From: Sediminibacterium sp.
GTDB lineage: Bacteria; Bacteroidota; Bacteroidia; B-17B0; Aurantibacillaceae
Assembly: GCA_030054095.1 (NCBI GenBank)
Contig: JASGCO010000001.1
Span: 272,831-336,830 of the forward strand
DNA length: 64,000 bases
Reading direction: 5' to 3'
Shown: one piece after another, positions 52,342 through 61,252 of the stretch
How positions within the stretch are numbered: the stretch's first letter is position 1
Layout of the letters: each line of letters begins with the position of its first letter
The notes under the pieces: generated by a model
Told to the model about the DNA's origin: nothing
The model's database searches: none
Seen by the model: only the letters and a program-made list of their open reading frames with translations
Position numbers and translations under genes: made by a program

Positions 52342-53343
52342 CTATAAAATTATTTCTTTTCCGCCGCTTTTAATGGATTGCTGGGCAGCTTCCAGTATGC
52401 GTATAACTTCGAGTCCCAGATTTGCATTAGAAACCGGTTCACCACCATTACGGATACACGCCACAAAATCGTTCGCCATTCCCGAAAGCGCCTCTTTCAT
52501 CTCCAGTTTCGGAATATGTACGTCGCCCGTGCGGTAATCCACTAACAGGCGTTTTTTATCTTCATCTGATTTATAATTGTATCCTGTATCGTAAATCCTT
52601 ATTTTTTCAGATGGCTCCAAGTCATTAAATACTACCATCTTTTTATCGCCTCCCAACAACATGGTCCGTAACTTAACCGGAGAGGTCCACGAACAACTAA
52701 AGTGGGCGATAAAATTACTTTTATAGTTCACTGTCAGATAAGCAATATTTTCAATTCCATTGTTGGTATGCGACACCCCTGTGGCATTTACACTGAATGG
52801 CTTTTCGTTAATCAGGTACAACAACATGGATATATCATGCGGTGCCAAATCCCATAATACATTTACATCCGGCTGAAATAAGCCAAGGTTAATACGGGTA
52901 GAATCGAAATACTGGATGGCACCCAGGGTATTCGTATCTATCAGTTCCTTCATCTTCTTGATAGCACCGGTATATAAAAACGTATGATCTACCATTAACA
53001 GCAACTTTTTTGTTGTTGCTATACGAACCAGTTCCTCAGCTTCCTTTACAGTTGCCGTCATTGGCTTCTCAATAAGAACGTGCTTACCTTGCTCAAGAGC
53101 CTTTTTTGCTAATGAATAATGGGCAAACACCGGCGTTGCAATAATCAACGCGTCCACCTCCGGATCAGCTATTACAGCCTCCGCATCTGAACTGGTAAGT
53201 ATTCCGGGGTATGTGCGTTTCACCAACGCCAATCGTTCCTCCCGAAAATCGATCACATATTTTACCTTGCAGTTTTCAACCCCTGCAAAATTACGTACCA
53301 GGTTAGGTCCCCAGTAACCATATCCGATAATTGCTACATTCAT
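52342..53343 (-). CDS. Gfo/Idh/MocA oxidoreductase, WbpB/WlbA-like
   Basis: The 333-residue protein starts VAIIGYGYWGPNLVRNF (NAD binding) and has VLIEKPMTATVKEAEEL (catalytic Lys of the EKP motif), MVDHTFLYTGAIKKMKEL and LWDLAPHDISMLLYL (the His of the active site). These are typical of dehydrogenases that oxidise UDP-N-acetylglucosaminuronate at C3. The aminotransferase and acetyltransferase downstream would complete the change to a 2,3-diacetamido sugar. The UDP-sugar 6-dehydrogenase (WbpA) is not in the window. Confidence 0.94.
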   Translation of the reverse strand: MNVAIIGYGYWGPNLVRNFAGVENCKVKYVIDFREERLALVKRTYPGILTSSDAEAVIADPEVDALIIATPVFAHYSLAKKALEQGKHVLIEKPMTATVKEAEELVRIATTKKLLLMVDHTFLYTGAIKKMKELIDTNTLGAIQYFDSTRINLGLFQPDVNVLWDLAPHDISMLLYLINEKPFSVNATGVSHTNNGIENIAYLTVNYKSNFIAHFSCSWTSPVKLRTMLLGGDKKMVVFNDLEPSEKIRIYDTGYNYKSDEDKKRLLVDYRTGDVHIPKLEMKEALSGMANDFVACIRNGGEPVSNANLGLEVIRILEAAQQSIKSGGKEIIL

Positions 53344-53348
53344 TTTAA

Positions 53349-54560
53349 TTAAAGTTTGGTGATGGTTTCCGCAAACCGTTTATAATTTGTTTCCGCGCTA
53401 AATTGTTCCTGCCAGAAACGCCGGCATTGCTTATGGAAATCCGTCGTATTTTTATGACTGTTTTTAAATGTTTCTATTTTTTTCGCGACTTCTGCCGGGT
53501 TAAAGTCCTTTTCAATTAGAAATCCGGTTTGCTCGTTACAAATTTCATTGCATCCGCCCACATCGGTACTCATAATGGGAATACCAAAACTAAGCACTTC
53601 CATCATTGAAACCGGCAACCCTTCTGAACTGCTTAAACTCACAAACAAATTTAAAGAATGCTGCGCGTAAAAATCCAGAATTGCTTCGTTCGACAAGGCA
53701 CCATGAAAGATGACGTTTATATTAGATGGCAAAGTACTAGATAACTCCTTCAGTTTCGGCAAATCCTCTCCATCTCCTAATACATGCCATACCAGATTTG
53801 CTCTGATGTGTTTCAGTATTTCAGGCAGTAAATGTAACCGTTTTATGCTGCGTACAAACGAACAGGTGACAATCGAAAAAACAGCTTGCTCTGAAAACGG
53901 GCTCATTCCCTTATCGGGTGTACCAACATACGCGCAATCGTTCTTTCCCTTGTAAGACTGGTATTTAGGATTTGCGTTCAAATGTAATAATCCCCGTTTG
54001 GAATCGGTATATAACTTTGACAGGTAACGGTACTGGAAACTGCGGAAGGGTATAACCCCATAACGCGTTTGTTCTTCAAATACTTCAAAGCCATGTCCGC
54101 GCGTTACTACTTTTACTTTGTGGTATTTCTGATGAATGATGCAGGCCGTAGTTGCCAGATCGTCTGCCCAGTAAGCATACACAATAGGCTCATTTTTAAA
54201 CCAATTGCTGTAGCGACTGATTTTGGCTGCCCGTGCATGCAAATTTTTCACCAGAGTAAGATTATAACGAAAGGTTTTTATGAAATCTGTTTTAGAAGGA
54301 TAATTTACAAAATCGGAACATACTATCCGAAAACAATTCCAAAAATCGGAGAAGCCAAATTTTACATCCGTTTGTTCTTCTATATTCAACACGGCAACAT
54401 TGGGAGGCAACACCACATCAGGTTGTTCGTACTGCAAGGGCACAATGGCAATATCCGCGTACATAGCCACTGTGATACCCAGTTCCGTGTACAGCCAGTT
54501 CTCTGACTTAGCCTTCCCTCCCGGAAACTGATTGGTTAATATAATAAGGTTCTTTTTCAG
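53349..54560 (-). CDS. Glycosyltransferase, GT4 family, probable CTG start
   Basis: The frame runs past a GTG at 54470 for 30 more codons with good glycosyltransferase sequence (KKNLIILTNQFPGGKAKSENW). No ATG, GTG or TTG occurs there. The best start is CTG at 54560, which overlaps the upstream TGA stop as CTGA, in the way neighbouring genes use ATGA and TTGA. The 403-residue product has VVTRGHGFEVFEEQ, LHLNANPKY, HVLGDGEDLPKLKEL, FHGALSNEAILDFYAQHSLNLFVSLSSSEGLPVSMMEVLSFG and TDVGGCNEIC, all typical of GT4. An ATT start a few codons on cannot be excluded. Confidence 0.85.
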   Translation of the reverse strand: MKKNLIILTNQFPGGKAKSENWLYTELGITVAMYADIAIVPLQYEQPDVVLPPNVAVLNIEEQTDVKFGFSDFWNCFRIVCSDFVNYPSKTDFIKTFRYNLTLVKNLHARAAKISRYSNWFKNEPIVYAYWADDLATTACIIHQKYHKVKVVTRGHGFEVFEEQTRYGVIPFRSFQYRYLSKLYTDSKRGLLHLNANPKYQSYKGKNDCAYVGTPDKGMSPFSEQAVFSIVTCSFVRSIKRLHLLPEILKHIRANLVWHVLGDGEDLPKLKELSSTLPSNINVIFHGALSNEAILDFYAQHSLNLFVSLSSSEGLPVSMMEVLSFGIPIMSTDVGGCNEICNEQTGFLIEKDFNPAEVAKKIETFKNSHKNTTDFHKQCRRFWQEQFSAETNYKRFAETITKL

Positions 54561-55492
54561 GAACGGTTCGCGTAAGTGGTGTTTAAAATATGACCTAAGC
54601 CCTCTTTAAGATGAGTGGATGGCTTAAAGCCAACCGCTTCAAATAATTTTTGTGAACTGCCAAAACGGCGCTCTACTTCATAATCGTAGCGCTTTTTGGG
54701 CGCATCTACCAATACAATCTCTGAAGACGAATGGGTAATCTCCTTCATCAGCTTTGCCAACTCATAAATCGAAAACTCATTTTCGTTTGCCACGTTAAAA
54801 ATTTCGCACCCTTTTACTTTATCCGCTAACAGCAAACAGGCTTTTATGGTATCGTCAATATATGTGAAATCGCGGGTTTGGCGACCATTTCCAAAAACGG
54901 TAATAGGTTCGCCCGCCAGGCACTGTTCAAAAAACCGTGGAATTACCATACGGTTATCCTGCGCGGTTCCATAAACATTGAAAAATCGTACCGAAATAGA
55001 ATTTAATCCCTTTTCTTCGTAAGCGGCCTTTAAATAAATTTCATTATAGCGTTTCGCCATGGCATAACTGGTACGGGGATCTACCTGTATGTTTTCCGTT
55101 ACCGATTTTTCAATGGCGGAATGTCCGTAAATACCACTGGTTGAGGCGTAAATGACTTTTCCGACATTATTCAACAACGCGGCATCTACCACATTCTTCA
55201 TGCCAATTACCTCGGTATCCATGGTTTCTACAGGGTTATCGGCCACTACATCTACACCCAGTACTGCCGCAAAATGATAAATATAATCGCATTGTTGAGA
55301 TAATTTTTTTACAATCTCAAAATTCCGCACGTCCTCTTTAACAAATTGAATTTTCTCAAAAACCTCTCTCTCGATCTTGTTTCCACGAAGCAGGTTATCC
55401 AATACCACCACTTCGTTTCCTGCATTCACCAGATGTTTCACCAAATGCGAACCTATAAATCCGGCACCGCCTGTTACTAAAATTTTACTCAT
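54557..55492 (-). CDS. NAD-dependent epimerase/dehydratase
   Basis: The 311-residue protein is an extended SDR with ILVTGGAGFIGSHLVKHLV, FAAVLGVDVVADNP, STSGIYGHSAIEKSVTEN, the active-site YAMAK, and VRFFNVYGTAQDN. VFGNGRQTRDFTYIDDTIKACLLL is the usual substrate-site segment. It is of the UDP-glucuronate decarboxylase/4-epimerase type, and its exact reaction is not assignable. The 19-bp gap to the WbqC gene and the four-base overlap with the glycosyltransferase gene place it in the same transcript. Confidence 0.93.
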   Translation of the reverse strand: MSKILVTGGAGFIGSHLVKHLVNAGNEVVVLDNLLRGNKIEREVFEKIQFVKEDVRNFEIVKKLSQQCDYIYHFAAVLGVDVVADNPVETMDTEVIGMKNVVDAALLNNVGKVIYASTSGIYGHSAIEKSVTENIQVDPRTSYAMAKRYNEIYLKAAYEEKGLNSISVRFFNVYGTAQDNRMVIPRFFEQCLAGEPITVFGNGRQTRDFTYIDDTIKACLLLADKVKGCEIFNVANENEFSIYELAKLMKEITHSSSEIVLVDAPKKRYDYEVERRFGSSQKLFEAVGFKPSTHLKEGLGHILNTTYANRS

Positions 55493-55511
55493 GTTCGGGA
55501 TTCTAAATTTA

Positions 55512-56195
55512 TTATACTAAATGACTCGTTTCGGGTCCAACATTAAACAACACATCTAAAACCGAAAGATTAGGAATAAAAGTGCCGTGTAACTGCGGGT
55601 ATTCTTTTGAGGCAAAATCTGAATACATCAGTTTAACCTTATGCTCTTCATACAAAACTTCATCGTTATACTTTCTGGCTCCACCTCCCGAAAGGTATTC
55701 TGTTGCATTAAAATGTAAACATATATTTAAGTTACGATCATTCTTTGCGCCAAGAGTACCATCATCAAAGGAAGAAGCAATGTGTAAGGGGGTCTCAATT
55801 TTGAGTTGCTCAACAGCCCATTTGATGAATGCTATGTTCAATTCGGCCAGTGAAGCATAGCGTGTTTTAAGTAACTGCTCTATTTCAGGGAAGTAGCGCT
55901 TAAAAAACGGGGCTTTAATGTAGGCATCCTTAATCTGGTTAAGGTGCTTAGTATTCCATTTGCCATCATAATCCAGGGCCAGTTCATTGTAATTCTGAAA
56001 AGCACCATTTGATTTTTTTACAGCCACACTTAGCATCACCTTATCCCCATTCTTTCCCTTAATAAAATTACGGGCTGCCGGGCTCTCTTTTGGAAACTGT
56101 ACATTATCCAAGATTACAAACAGATCTGATTTTTTTATTTTATAAAAATAGCCTAACCAGGGAATATAATTGGGCTGATGTATGGCAACGATCAT
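55512..56195 (-). CDS. WbqC-family protein
   Basis: The 227-residue protein starts with the family signature IVAIHQPNYIPWLGYFYKI followed by DLFVILDNVQFPK and RNFIKG. It also has ELNIAFIKWAVEQL, NICLHFNATEYLSGGGARKY and the late FIPNLSVLDVLFNVG. WbqC proteins occur in many O-antigen and capsule loci; their reaction is not established, with amino-acid or acyl transfer to a sugar proposed. The start is three bases after the PIG-L stop. Confidence 0.93.
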   Translation of the reverse strand: MIVAIHQPNYIPWLGYFYKIKKSDLFVILDNVQFPKESPAARNFIKGKNGDKVMLSVAVKKSNGAFQNYNELALDYDGKWNTKHLNQIKDAYIKAPFFKRYFPEIEQLLKTRYASLAELNIAFIKWAVEQLKIETPLHIASSFDDGTLGAKNDRNLNICLHFNATEYLSGGGARKYNDEVLYEEHKVKLMYSDFASKEYPQLHGTFIPNLSVLDVLFNVGPETSHLV

Positions 56196-56198
56196 AAA

Positions 56199-56843
56199 TT
56201 ACAAGATTAAACGGGTGACTTCGAACGTTTCTGCGTACTTCTTCTCAATTTGCGTACCCCTGACTCTGGCCAGAGAAGTAATGAAATCGGCATTGCAGTA
56301 ATTACGATGCGCCTGTGATTTGTAACAGGCCATTGCTTCTACTTTACGTTTTACATGTTCTTCTTCCAGTTCAATAAAACAGGTAGAGTTGAATGAAAAA
56401 TTATTCCAGGGCAACTCGTAATTTAATACGGTAGAAAATTTAAACGCCCGCATGGCTTCGTTAGTTATCGTAAAATGGTCTTGATGTATGTCGTTAATAG
56501 ACGGCATAAATACGATCTGTGGTTTCAGATCAGCTTTCAGGCGGATCATTTTATCGAGGATTTCCTGACGACGGTAATTAAACGTGCGCACTTCAAAATC
56601 ATACAGAAATAAATTTTCCGGTTTTATGCCCAATACCGCGGTGGCCTCTTTCACTTCCGTGATTAAAATATCAGAAGGAAATTCCTTAATAACCGATTGC
56701 TGGCAAGCCGAAAACGCCGCGTAATACACTTCGTTTCCTGCCTGGGTGAGTTTACTGATTGTTCCTCCGCATCCCAGCTCTCCGTCATCAGTATGCGGTG
56801 CCAGAATTAAAATACGCTTATTGGTAAATGATAAACTATTCAT
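56199..56843 (-). CDS. PIG-L family deacetylase
   Basis: The 214-residue protein is a LmbE/PIG-L zinc-dependent N-deacetylase. The metal motif reads LAPHTDDGELGCGG, where the common form is H-P-D-D-E; the His and both Asp are kept. MPSINDIHQDHFTITNEAMRAF supplies the second His pair. Removing an N-acetyl group from a sugar would expose an amine for another acyl group, which fits the acyl-making genes upstream. It overlaps the SGNH-like gene by eight bases. Confidence 0.93.
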   Translation of the reverse strand: MNSLSFTNKRILILAPHTDDGELGCGGTISKLTQAGNEVYYAAFSACQQSVIKEFPSDILITEVKEATAVLGIKPENLFLYDFEVRTFNYRRQEILDKMIRLKADLKPQIVFMPSINDIHQDHFTITNEAMRAFKFSTVLNYELPWNNFSFNSTCFIELEEEHVKRKVEAMACYKSQAHRNYCNADFITSLARVRGTQIEKKYAETFEVTRLIL

Positions 56844-57789
56844 GAATGCTCTTTTTTAAACTATCTGCCAGATCGGCTGCAAAAATCCTGGATCCTTTTT
56901 CGTTAAAGTGATTATTATCGTAAAAATTAAGGGTATCGTTTGCCATTGTATAGGTTGGCACATCAAATGTAATGTAGGGAATTTTCAAACTATCTGCCTG
57001 CTGCTGTATGAGTTCGTAAATCGCTTTTGTATTCAGTTGGAAACGGCGCGTAGCACTATAGAAAGGCGCTGAATAAAAAATTAACCGGGTGTTGTTTGCC
57101 TTAGCCAAAGCCAAGATATTTTTAAAGTACTTCCAGTCCGTTGAATTTACGGTCCAATACCGGCAGGTGTGATTGTTATCGCGGTACGGCATGTTTTCGT
57201 AACGTCCACCTCGTAACGAATCGTATCCCAGATCCTGCTGACATTCGAATCCACCCTTTACTGTTTTATAAAGTACATAACGGTTACTAAACTCCATGTA
57301 ACGGGCAAACGGAATGTATTTCCATATCAGAAATTTATGCAAGGGCACGTTGTCCTTATAGACTTCCTGTACCTGAGTATCGTGAAACAAATTCATGTAC
57401 GTGGGTAAATGGAGTTTAAATGGCAGCTTTGTATAATCAAAACTAATCATATCCAGCTGCAACACGAGATAAGCCGCTTTATTTCCCTTTTTGTAAAACT
57501 GGTCGAGTACTAAAAACTGTTCCGATAAATTACTTCCGGTAATACCAATATTAATAACCGTTTTGCTCAGCTTCTTTTCCAGCTGAGGCGCATCCAACAT
57601 GTTATACACCCGAGAGTTTCCCATAAAAGCCAGATCATAGGACTGATTAGTGTGACTAAAAATCCAGTCGGGTTTCTGACAAACGTTTAAGCGCGTATTG
57701 TAATACCGGGTATAATACCCATCCAGCAGCCATAGCAGTACAAAACTGATGCTAAAGAAAATGAGTGCGTTAATCAGCAGGCGTTTCAT
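56836..57789 (-). CDS. SGNH-like membrane-anchored protein (partner of MBOAT)
   Basis: The 317-residue protein has one N-terminal membrane helix (LLINALIFFSISFVLLWLLDG) and an extracytoplasmic domain. It shows FMGNSRVYN (possible block I Ser near residue 58), NIGITGSNLSEQ, and DNNHFNEKGSRIFA near the end, which holds the Asp/His-type pair. This is the DltD/AlgJ/AlgX-like layout of proteins that accept an acyl group from an MBOAT partner and transfer it to a polymer outside the cell. The stop of the MBOAT gene overlaps its ATG (TAATG). Confidence 0.82.
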   Translation of the reverse strand: MKRLLINALIFFSISFVLLWLLDGYYTRYYNTRLNVCQKPDWIFSHTNQSYDLAFMGNSRVYNMLDAPQLEKKLSKTVINIGITGSNLSEQFLVLDQFYKKGNKAAYLVLQLDMISFDYTKLPFKLHLPTYMNLFHDTQVQEVYKDNVPLHKFLIWKYIPFARYMEFSNRYVLYKTVKGGFECQQDLGYDSLRGGRYENMPYRDNNHTCRYWTVNSTDWKYFKNILALAKANNTRLIFYSAPFYSATRRFQLNTKAIYELIQQQADSLKIPYITFDVPTYTMANDTLNFYDNNHFNEKGSRIFAADLADSLKKSIHE

Positions 57790-59237
57790 TAAAACTGGAA
57801 ATAAATAAATTCGGTGTCACTATGAAATACTCCTAGTGTGCAAATCAGCAAAAGCAATACAAAACAAAATGCCCATCGGAGCAATTTACTCTTACCCTGA
57901 AACAAAACGTTGTTATAATTCGCATTTACGTATTGTACCACCTCCATAAATAAAATAGCGAATAAGGCTACGACAAAAAAATCCTGTCCGTTATTAAGGT
58001 ATATATCACGCTGTACATTCAATCCCTGAAACTTAAACGCGTGTTTAATAACATACACCGCATCCTTAAAACTTTGCGCCCTGAAAAATAACCAGGCAAA
58101 TGTGGTGAGACCAAACACCATTCCGACATTCAGCAGGCGGTACATTACTGCTGTAAATCCCTTGTCAAATATTTTACGTATTTTTTCCGCAATGGGTTTA
58201 GTCACTAATGCAAAAATAAGGTAAGCCCCGTGCAAGGCGCCCCATAAAATAAACGTCCAGTTTGCCCCATGCCAGATACCACTTACCAGAAACACAAAAA
58301 ATAAATTAAAATACCAGCGCGGTACTTTTACACGGTTACCGCCAAGCGGAATGTAAAGGTAATCGCGGAACCAGGTGGATAAGGAAATGTGCCAGCGACT
58401 CCAGAATTCGGAAATGGTAGTAGCCGCATACGGGCGGTTAAAATTTTCCATTAGCCGGAATCCCATTACCCGCGCAGAACCCAAAGCAATATCGGAATAA
58501 CCGGAGAAATCGCAGTAAATTTGAATAGAAAACATGGCCGTTGCCAAAATCAAAGGAATGCCCGTATATTGATCCAAATGCTCGTACACTTCATTTACAC
58601 CAATAGCCAAACGATCAGCAATAACTACCTTTTTAAAGAAACCCCACAGCATCAGTTTTAATCCCGCCGATATATTTTCGTAGAGTAAAGGATGCTTCTC
58701 ATAAAACTGGTGCAGCACATTTTGTGGTCGCTCAATGGGCCCGGCCACCAATTGCGGGTAAAACATCACGTATAACGCATAAATACCAAAATGACGCTCT
58801 GCTTTTTGATTACCACGATATACCTCAATGGTATAACTCATGGCCTGGAATGTATGGAAGGATAAACCAATCGGCAGCAAAATTTTGAGGTAAGGAATGG
58901 GGTTACCCATGCCCATTTGCATTAACAGAGTAGTAATGTTCTCATTAATAAAATTATAATATTTAAATACCACCAGTACCCCAATGTTAGCAATGAGGCT
59001 TATTATTAAGAACCACTTTTTCCGTTTTTTATCCTGAATTTTTTCTAATTGCAACCCCGCGTAATAATCAATTACAATGGTTCCTGCCAGAATTAAAATA
59101 TACACCGGCTTAAAGAACATGTAAAAGAAACAACTTGCCGCCAGTAACATGAACCAACGGAAGCGATGCGGCAACAGGTAATAAAGACCCGTTACCACAA
59201 TAAAGAAAAATACAAATGACAGCGAATTAAAGATCAC
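57789..59237 (-). CDS. MBOAT-family membrane O-acyltransferase, AlgI/DltB-like
   Basis: The 482-residue protein starts with GTG (MIFNSLSFVFFFIVVTGLYYL) and has many membrane helices. The family signatures are YPQLVAGPIERPQNVL, FCDFSGYSDIALGSARVMGF, FWSRWHISLSTWFRDYLYIPLGGNR, and the catalytic His in SGIWHGANWTFILWG. It moves acyl groups across the inner membrane for export to a polymer. With the SGNH-like protein and a carrier-linked acyl source next door, it is the probable last step in decorating the glycan. Confidence 0.95.
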   Translation of the reverse strand: MIFNSLSFVFFFIVVTGLYYLLPHRFRWFMLLAASCFFYMFFKPVYILILAGTIVIDYYAGLQLEKIQDKKRKKWFLIISLIANIGVLVVFKYYNFINENITTLLMQMGMGNPIPYLKILLPIGLSFHTFQAMSYTIEVYRGNQKAERHFGIYALYVMFYPQLVAGPIERPQNVLHQFYEKHPLLYENISAGLKLMLWGFFKKVVIADRLAIGVNEVYEHLDQYTGIPLILATAMFSIQIYCDFSGYSDIALGSARVMGFRLMENFNRPYAATTISEFWSRWHISLSTWFRDYLYIPLGGNRVKVPRWYFNLFFVFLVSGIWHGANWTFILWGALHGAYLIFALVTKPIAEKIRKIFDKGFTAVMYRLLNVGMVFGLTTFAWLFFRAQSFKDAVYVIKHAFKFQGLNVQRDIYLNNGQDFFVVALFAILFMEVVQYVNANYNNVLFQGKSKLLRWAFCFVLLLLICTLGVFHSDTEFIYFQF

Positions 59238-59243
59238 GCTTGT

Positions 59244-60125
59244 TTAGTGCTTTGTCTGTTCCAATAAAAATGACTTAACAAACTCAGAGTTTTTCTCCAC
59301 AATGCCGTCACCGTGCACCAGTGAATAGGATTCAATAATTCCGGATTTCACATAGGTATTGGGCATTACCACTACATAATCCTGAATAACAACTCCCGGC
59401 GACACAGAACAATTCGGACCTATCCATACATTATTCCCGATGCGGATGGGTGCCCGGAAATCGAGCGACTTAATATTCGGCTTATACCCCGGATTACCGA
59501 GGTGTTCTCCATTAAGCGCCATTTTCATTCCTGAGTGGGTGTAAATACTGGTTCCGGGACCAGCAATGTGTACCGAATTTCCTAATTCCAGACCAGCGTG
59601 TCCCTCCATCCAAACATAAGGACCAATGTAACAATTAGAGCCAATGATCATTTTTTCGTGGCTGCTGTAAACCGTTGCGTGTTTATTGATCCATACCTGA
59701 TCGCCCATTTCAAGGTTTTTAAGCGTAGCCCCTTCAGAGATAAAACAATTTTTTCCGTGTTTGATGTTTGGAAAATCGTTGATGTAATTACGCAGGTAAC
59801 TCGGCAAATTCGCCTGATCCTGCATAGCGGGTTTTACCACTACCTCTGTTACCTCTTCTACTGGTTTGGCCGCATCGGATGTTGCATTTAGCTTATTCTG
59901 AATACTCCCTATCATTTCCCCCACATCCTTCCAGTTCGATATTTCGGTAGAGCTGAATTTTAATTTGAACTGTTTTTCGATTGCTACAATTAACTGAATA
60001 TGCGTCAGAGAATCCCACTCCTCAATATCGCCCGAGGTGGTAGTATAGGTTACCTGTACGTCCTCATTATCTAATACGTCTCTGAAAATAGCGGTGATCT
60101 GTTGTAAAATTAATTCTTTTGTCAT
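59244..60125 (-). CDS. Acyl carrier domain fused to hexapeptide acyltransferase
   Basis: The 293-residue protein has an N-terminal carrier domain of about 80 residues: ILQQITAIFRDVL, EEWDSLTHIQLIVAIEKQF, in which Ser39 would carry phosphopantetheine. A linker rich in Ala, Val and Glu follows. The C-terminal part (from about 110) is a left-handed beta-helix of maltose/galactoside acetyltransferase type: NCFISEGATLKNLEMGDQVWIN, SHEKMIIGSNCYIG, IRIGNNVWIGPNCSVSPG. The fusion suggests transfer of a carrier-bound acyl group straight to a sugar. Phosphopantetheinyl transferase is not in the window. Confidence 0.9.
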   Translation of the reverse strand: MTKELILQQITAIFRDVLDNEDVQVTYTTTSGDIEEWDSLTHIQLIVAIEKQFKLKFSSTEISNWKDVGEMIGSIQNKLNATSDAAKPVEEVTEVVVKPAMQDQANLPSYLRNYINDFPNIKHGKNCFISEGATLKNLEMGDQVWINKHATVYSSHEKMIIGSNCYIGPYVWMEGHAGLELGNSVHIAGPGTSIYTHSGMKMALNGEHLGNPGYKPNIKSLDFRAPIRIGNNVWIGPNCSVSPGVVIQDYVVVMPNTYVKSGIIESYSLVHGDGIVEKNSEFVKSFLLEQTKH

Positions 60126-60140
60126 GGTTAAAGTATTCGG

Positions 60141-60860
60141 TTAATCAATATCAGAAGCGGCATTCAGCACAATGTTTTCTCCATTCAGGTGCGCGGATAC
60201 CTGTGTTAGATACGCCACCGTATCGGCCACTTCCTCTGGCGTTATCAAACGTTTTAAAGGATGCGCGTTAATCATTTCTTCCATCACCCGCTCATCGGTT
60301 GACGCTGTTAACGCCGTTTGCATGGTGGACGGAGAAATACAGTTAGAGGTAATATTGAACCGTGCGTTTTCCACTGCCCAGGATTTGCTTAACGATAACA
60401 GGTAATTTTTTGAAGCCACATATTCACTTAATCCGATAGGTGGCTTATTAATTAAATACGACGACAGTATCGTAATAATCTTGCCGTTTTTTTGTTTCCG
60501 GAACAATTGAATAGCCTGCTGCGTGATGCGTATAACCGGCATGACGTTTCGGCTAAAATTTTGCTCAAAATACGACGCGTCCGTTTTGTGAAAATAGTTC
60601 ATTTCCATACCGGAAAAGGCATTATTAACGATTACGTGAAGTTCCATTTGATTCATGGCGGCAAGTAGTTGGGTTACCGATTCATTATTGGTAAAATCGC
60701 ATACCACCCCTTTTACATTTGGAAATTCCTTTTCAAGTGCCAACGCCATTTCCGAAGAACGGTGCCAGGTAAAATAAACCGTTCCCGTTTGCTCCTTCGC
60801 CAACCGGCGGGTGATGGCTAATCCTAATCCCGACGCGCCTCCTGTAACTAAAGTATTCAT
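60141..60860 (-). CDS. Short-chain dehydrogenase/reductase, FabG-like
   Basis: The 239-residue protein has VTGGASGLGLAITRRL (cofactor binding), VCDFTNNESV, VNNAFSGMEM, and the catalytic SSYLINKPPIGLSEYVASK with Ser, Tyr and Lys. It would reduce a 3-oxo group or oxidise a hydroxyl in a carrier- or CoA-bound acyl chain. Its ATG overlaps the MaoC stop as ATGA, and the carrier-fusion gene follows 15 bases on, so the substrate is probably the acyl carrier domain. A sugar substrate cannot be excluded. Confidence 0.92.
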   Translation of the reverse strand: MNTLVTGGASGLGLAITRRLAKEQTGTVYFTWHRSSEMALALEKEFPNVKGVVCDFTNNESVTQLLAAMNQMELHVIVNNAFSGMEMNYFHKTDASYFEQNFSRNVMPVIRITQQAIQLFRKQKNGKIITILSSYLINKPPIGLSEYVASKNYLLSLSKSWAVENARFNITSNCISPSTMQTALTASTDERVMEEMINAHPLKRLITPEEVADTVAYLTQVSAHLNGENIVLNAASDID

Positions 60861-61252
60861 GCTGTTAATCCAATTTGTATTTCACCTTTGGCTACGCGTT
60901 TGCCTTCCGCGTTTTTAAACGTGTATTTAAAGCTCACCACTTTTACCGATTCAATCACCTCAGCTACCTGCGCTTCGAGTAACAAGGTGTCGTTTAAAAA
61001 AACAGGTTTATTAAACTGAATACTTTGTGAATGAATGATCACATCTTTTGTTGGCAAGCATTCCCCAATAAAGTAAGATAAAAACCCATTCAGAATATTT
61101 CCGTGCATCACCCGTCCCTGAAATCCCTTTTGCATGGCATACGCTTCATCGGTATGCAAAGGGTTCCGGTCTCCAAAAGCGTTCAAAAATCCGTTATATA
61201 CGGCTTCCGTAACGGTAAATTGTTGTGTGTAACTATCTCCCTGGTTAAACAT
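60857..61252 (-). CDS. MaoC-like hydratase/dehydratase
   Basis: I use ATG 61252 instead of a TTG four codons before. The 131-residue hotdog-fold protein has the active-site pair in NAFGDRNPLHTDEAYA (Asp and His) and RVMHGNILNGFLSYFIG. Such enzymes hydrate enoyl thioesters to (R)-3-hydroxyacyl thioesters or reverse. Together with the FabG-like reductase it could build a hydroxy- or enoyl-acyl group. It overlaps the FkbH gene by eight bases and the SDR gene by four. Confidence 0.92.
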   Translation of the reverse strand: MFNQGDSYTQQFTVTEAVYNGFLNAFGDRNPLHTDEAYAMQKGFQGRVMHGNILNGFLSYFIGECLPTKDVIIHSQSIQFNKPVFLNDTLLLEAQVAEVIESVKVVSFKYTFKNAEGKRVAKGEIQIGLTA

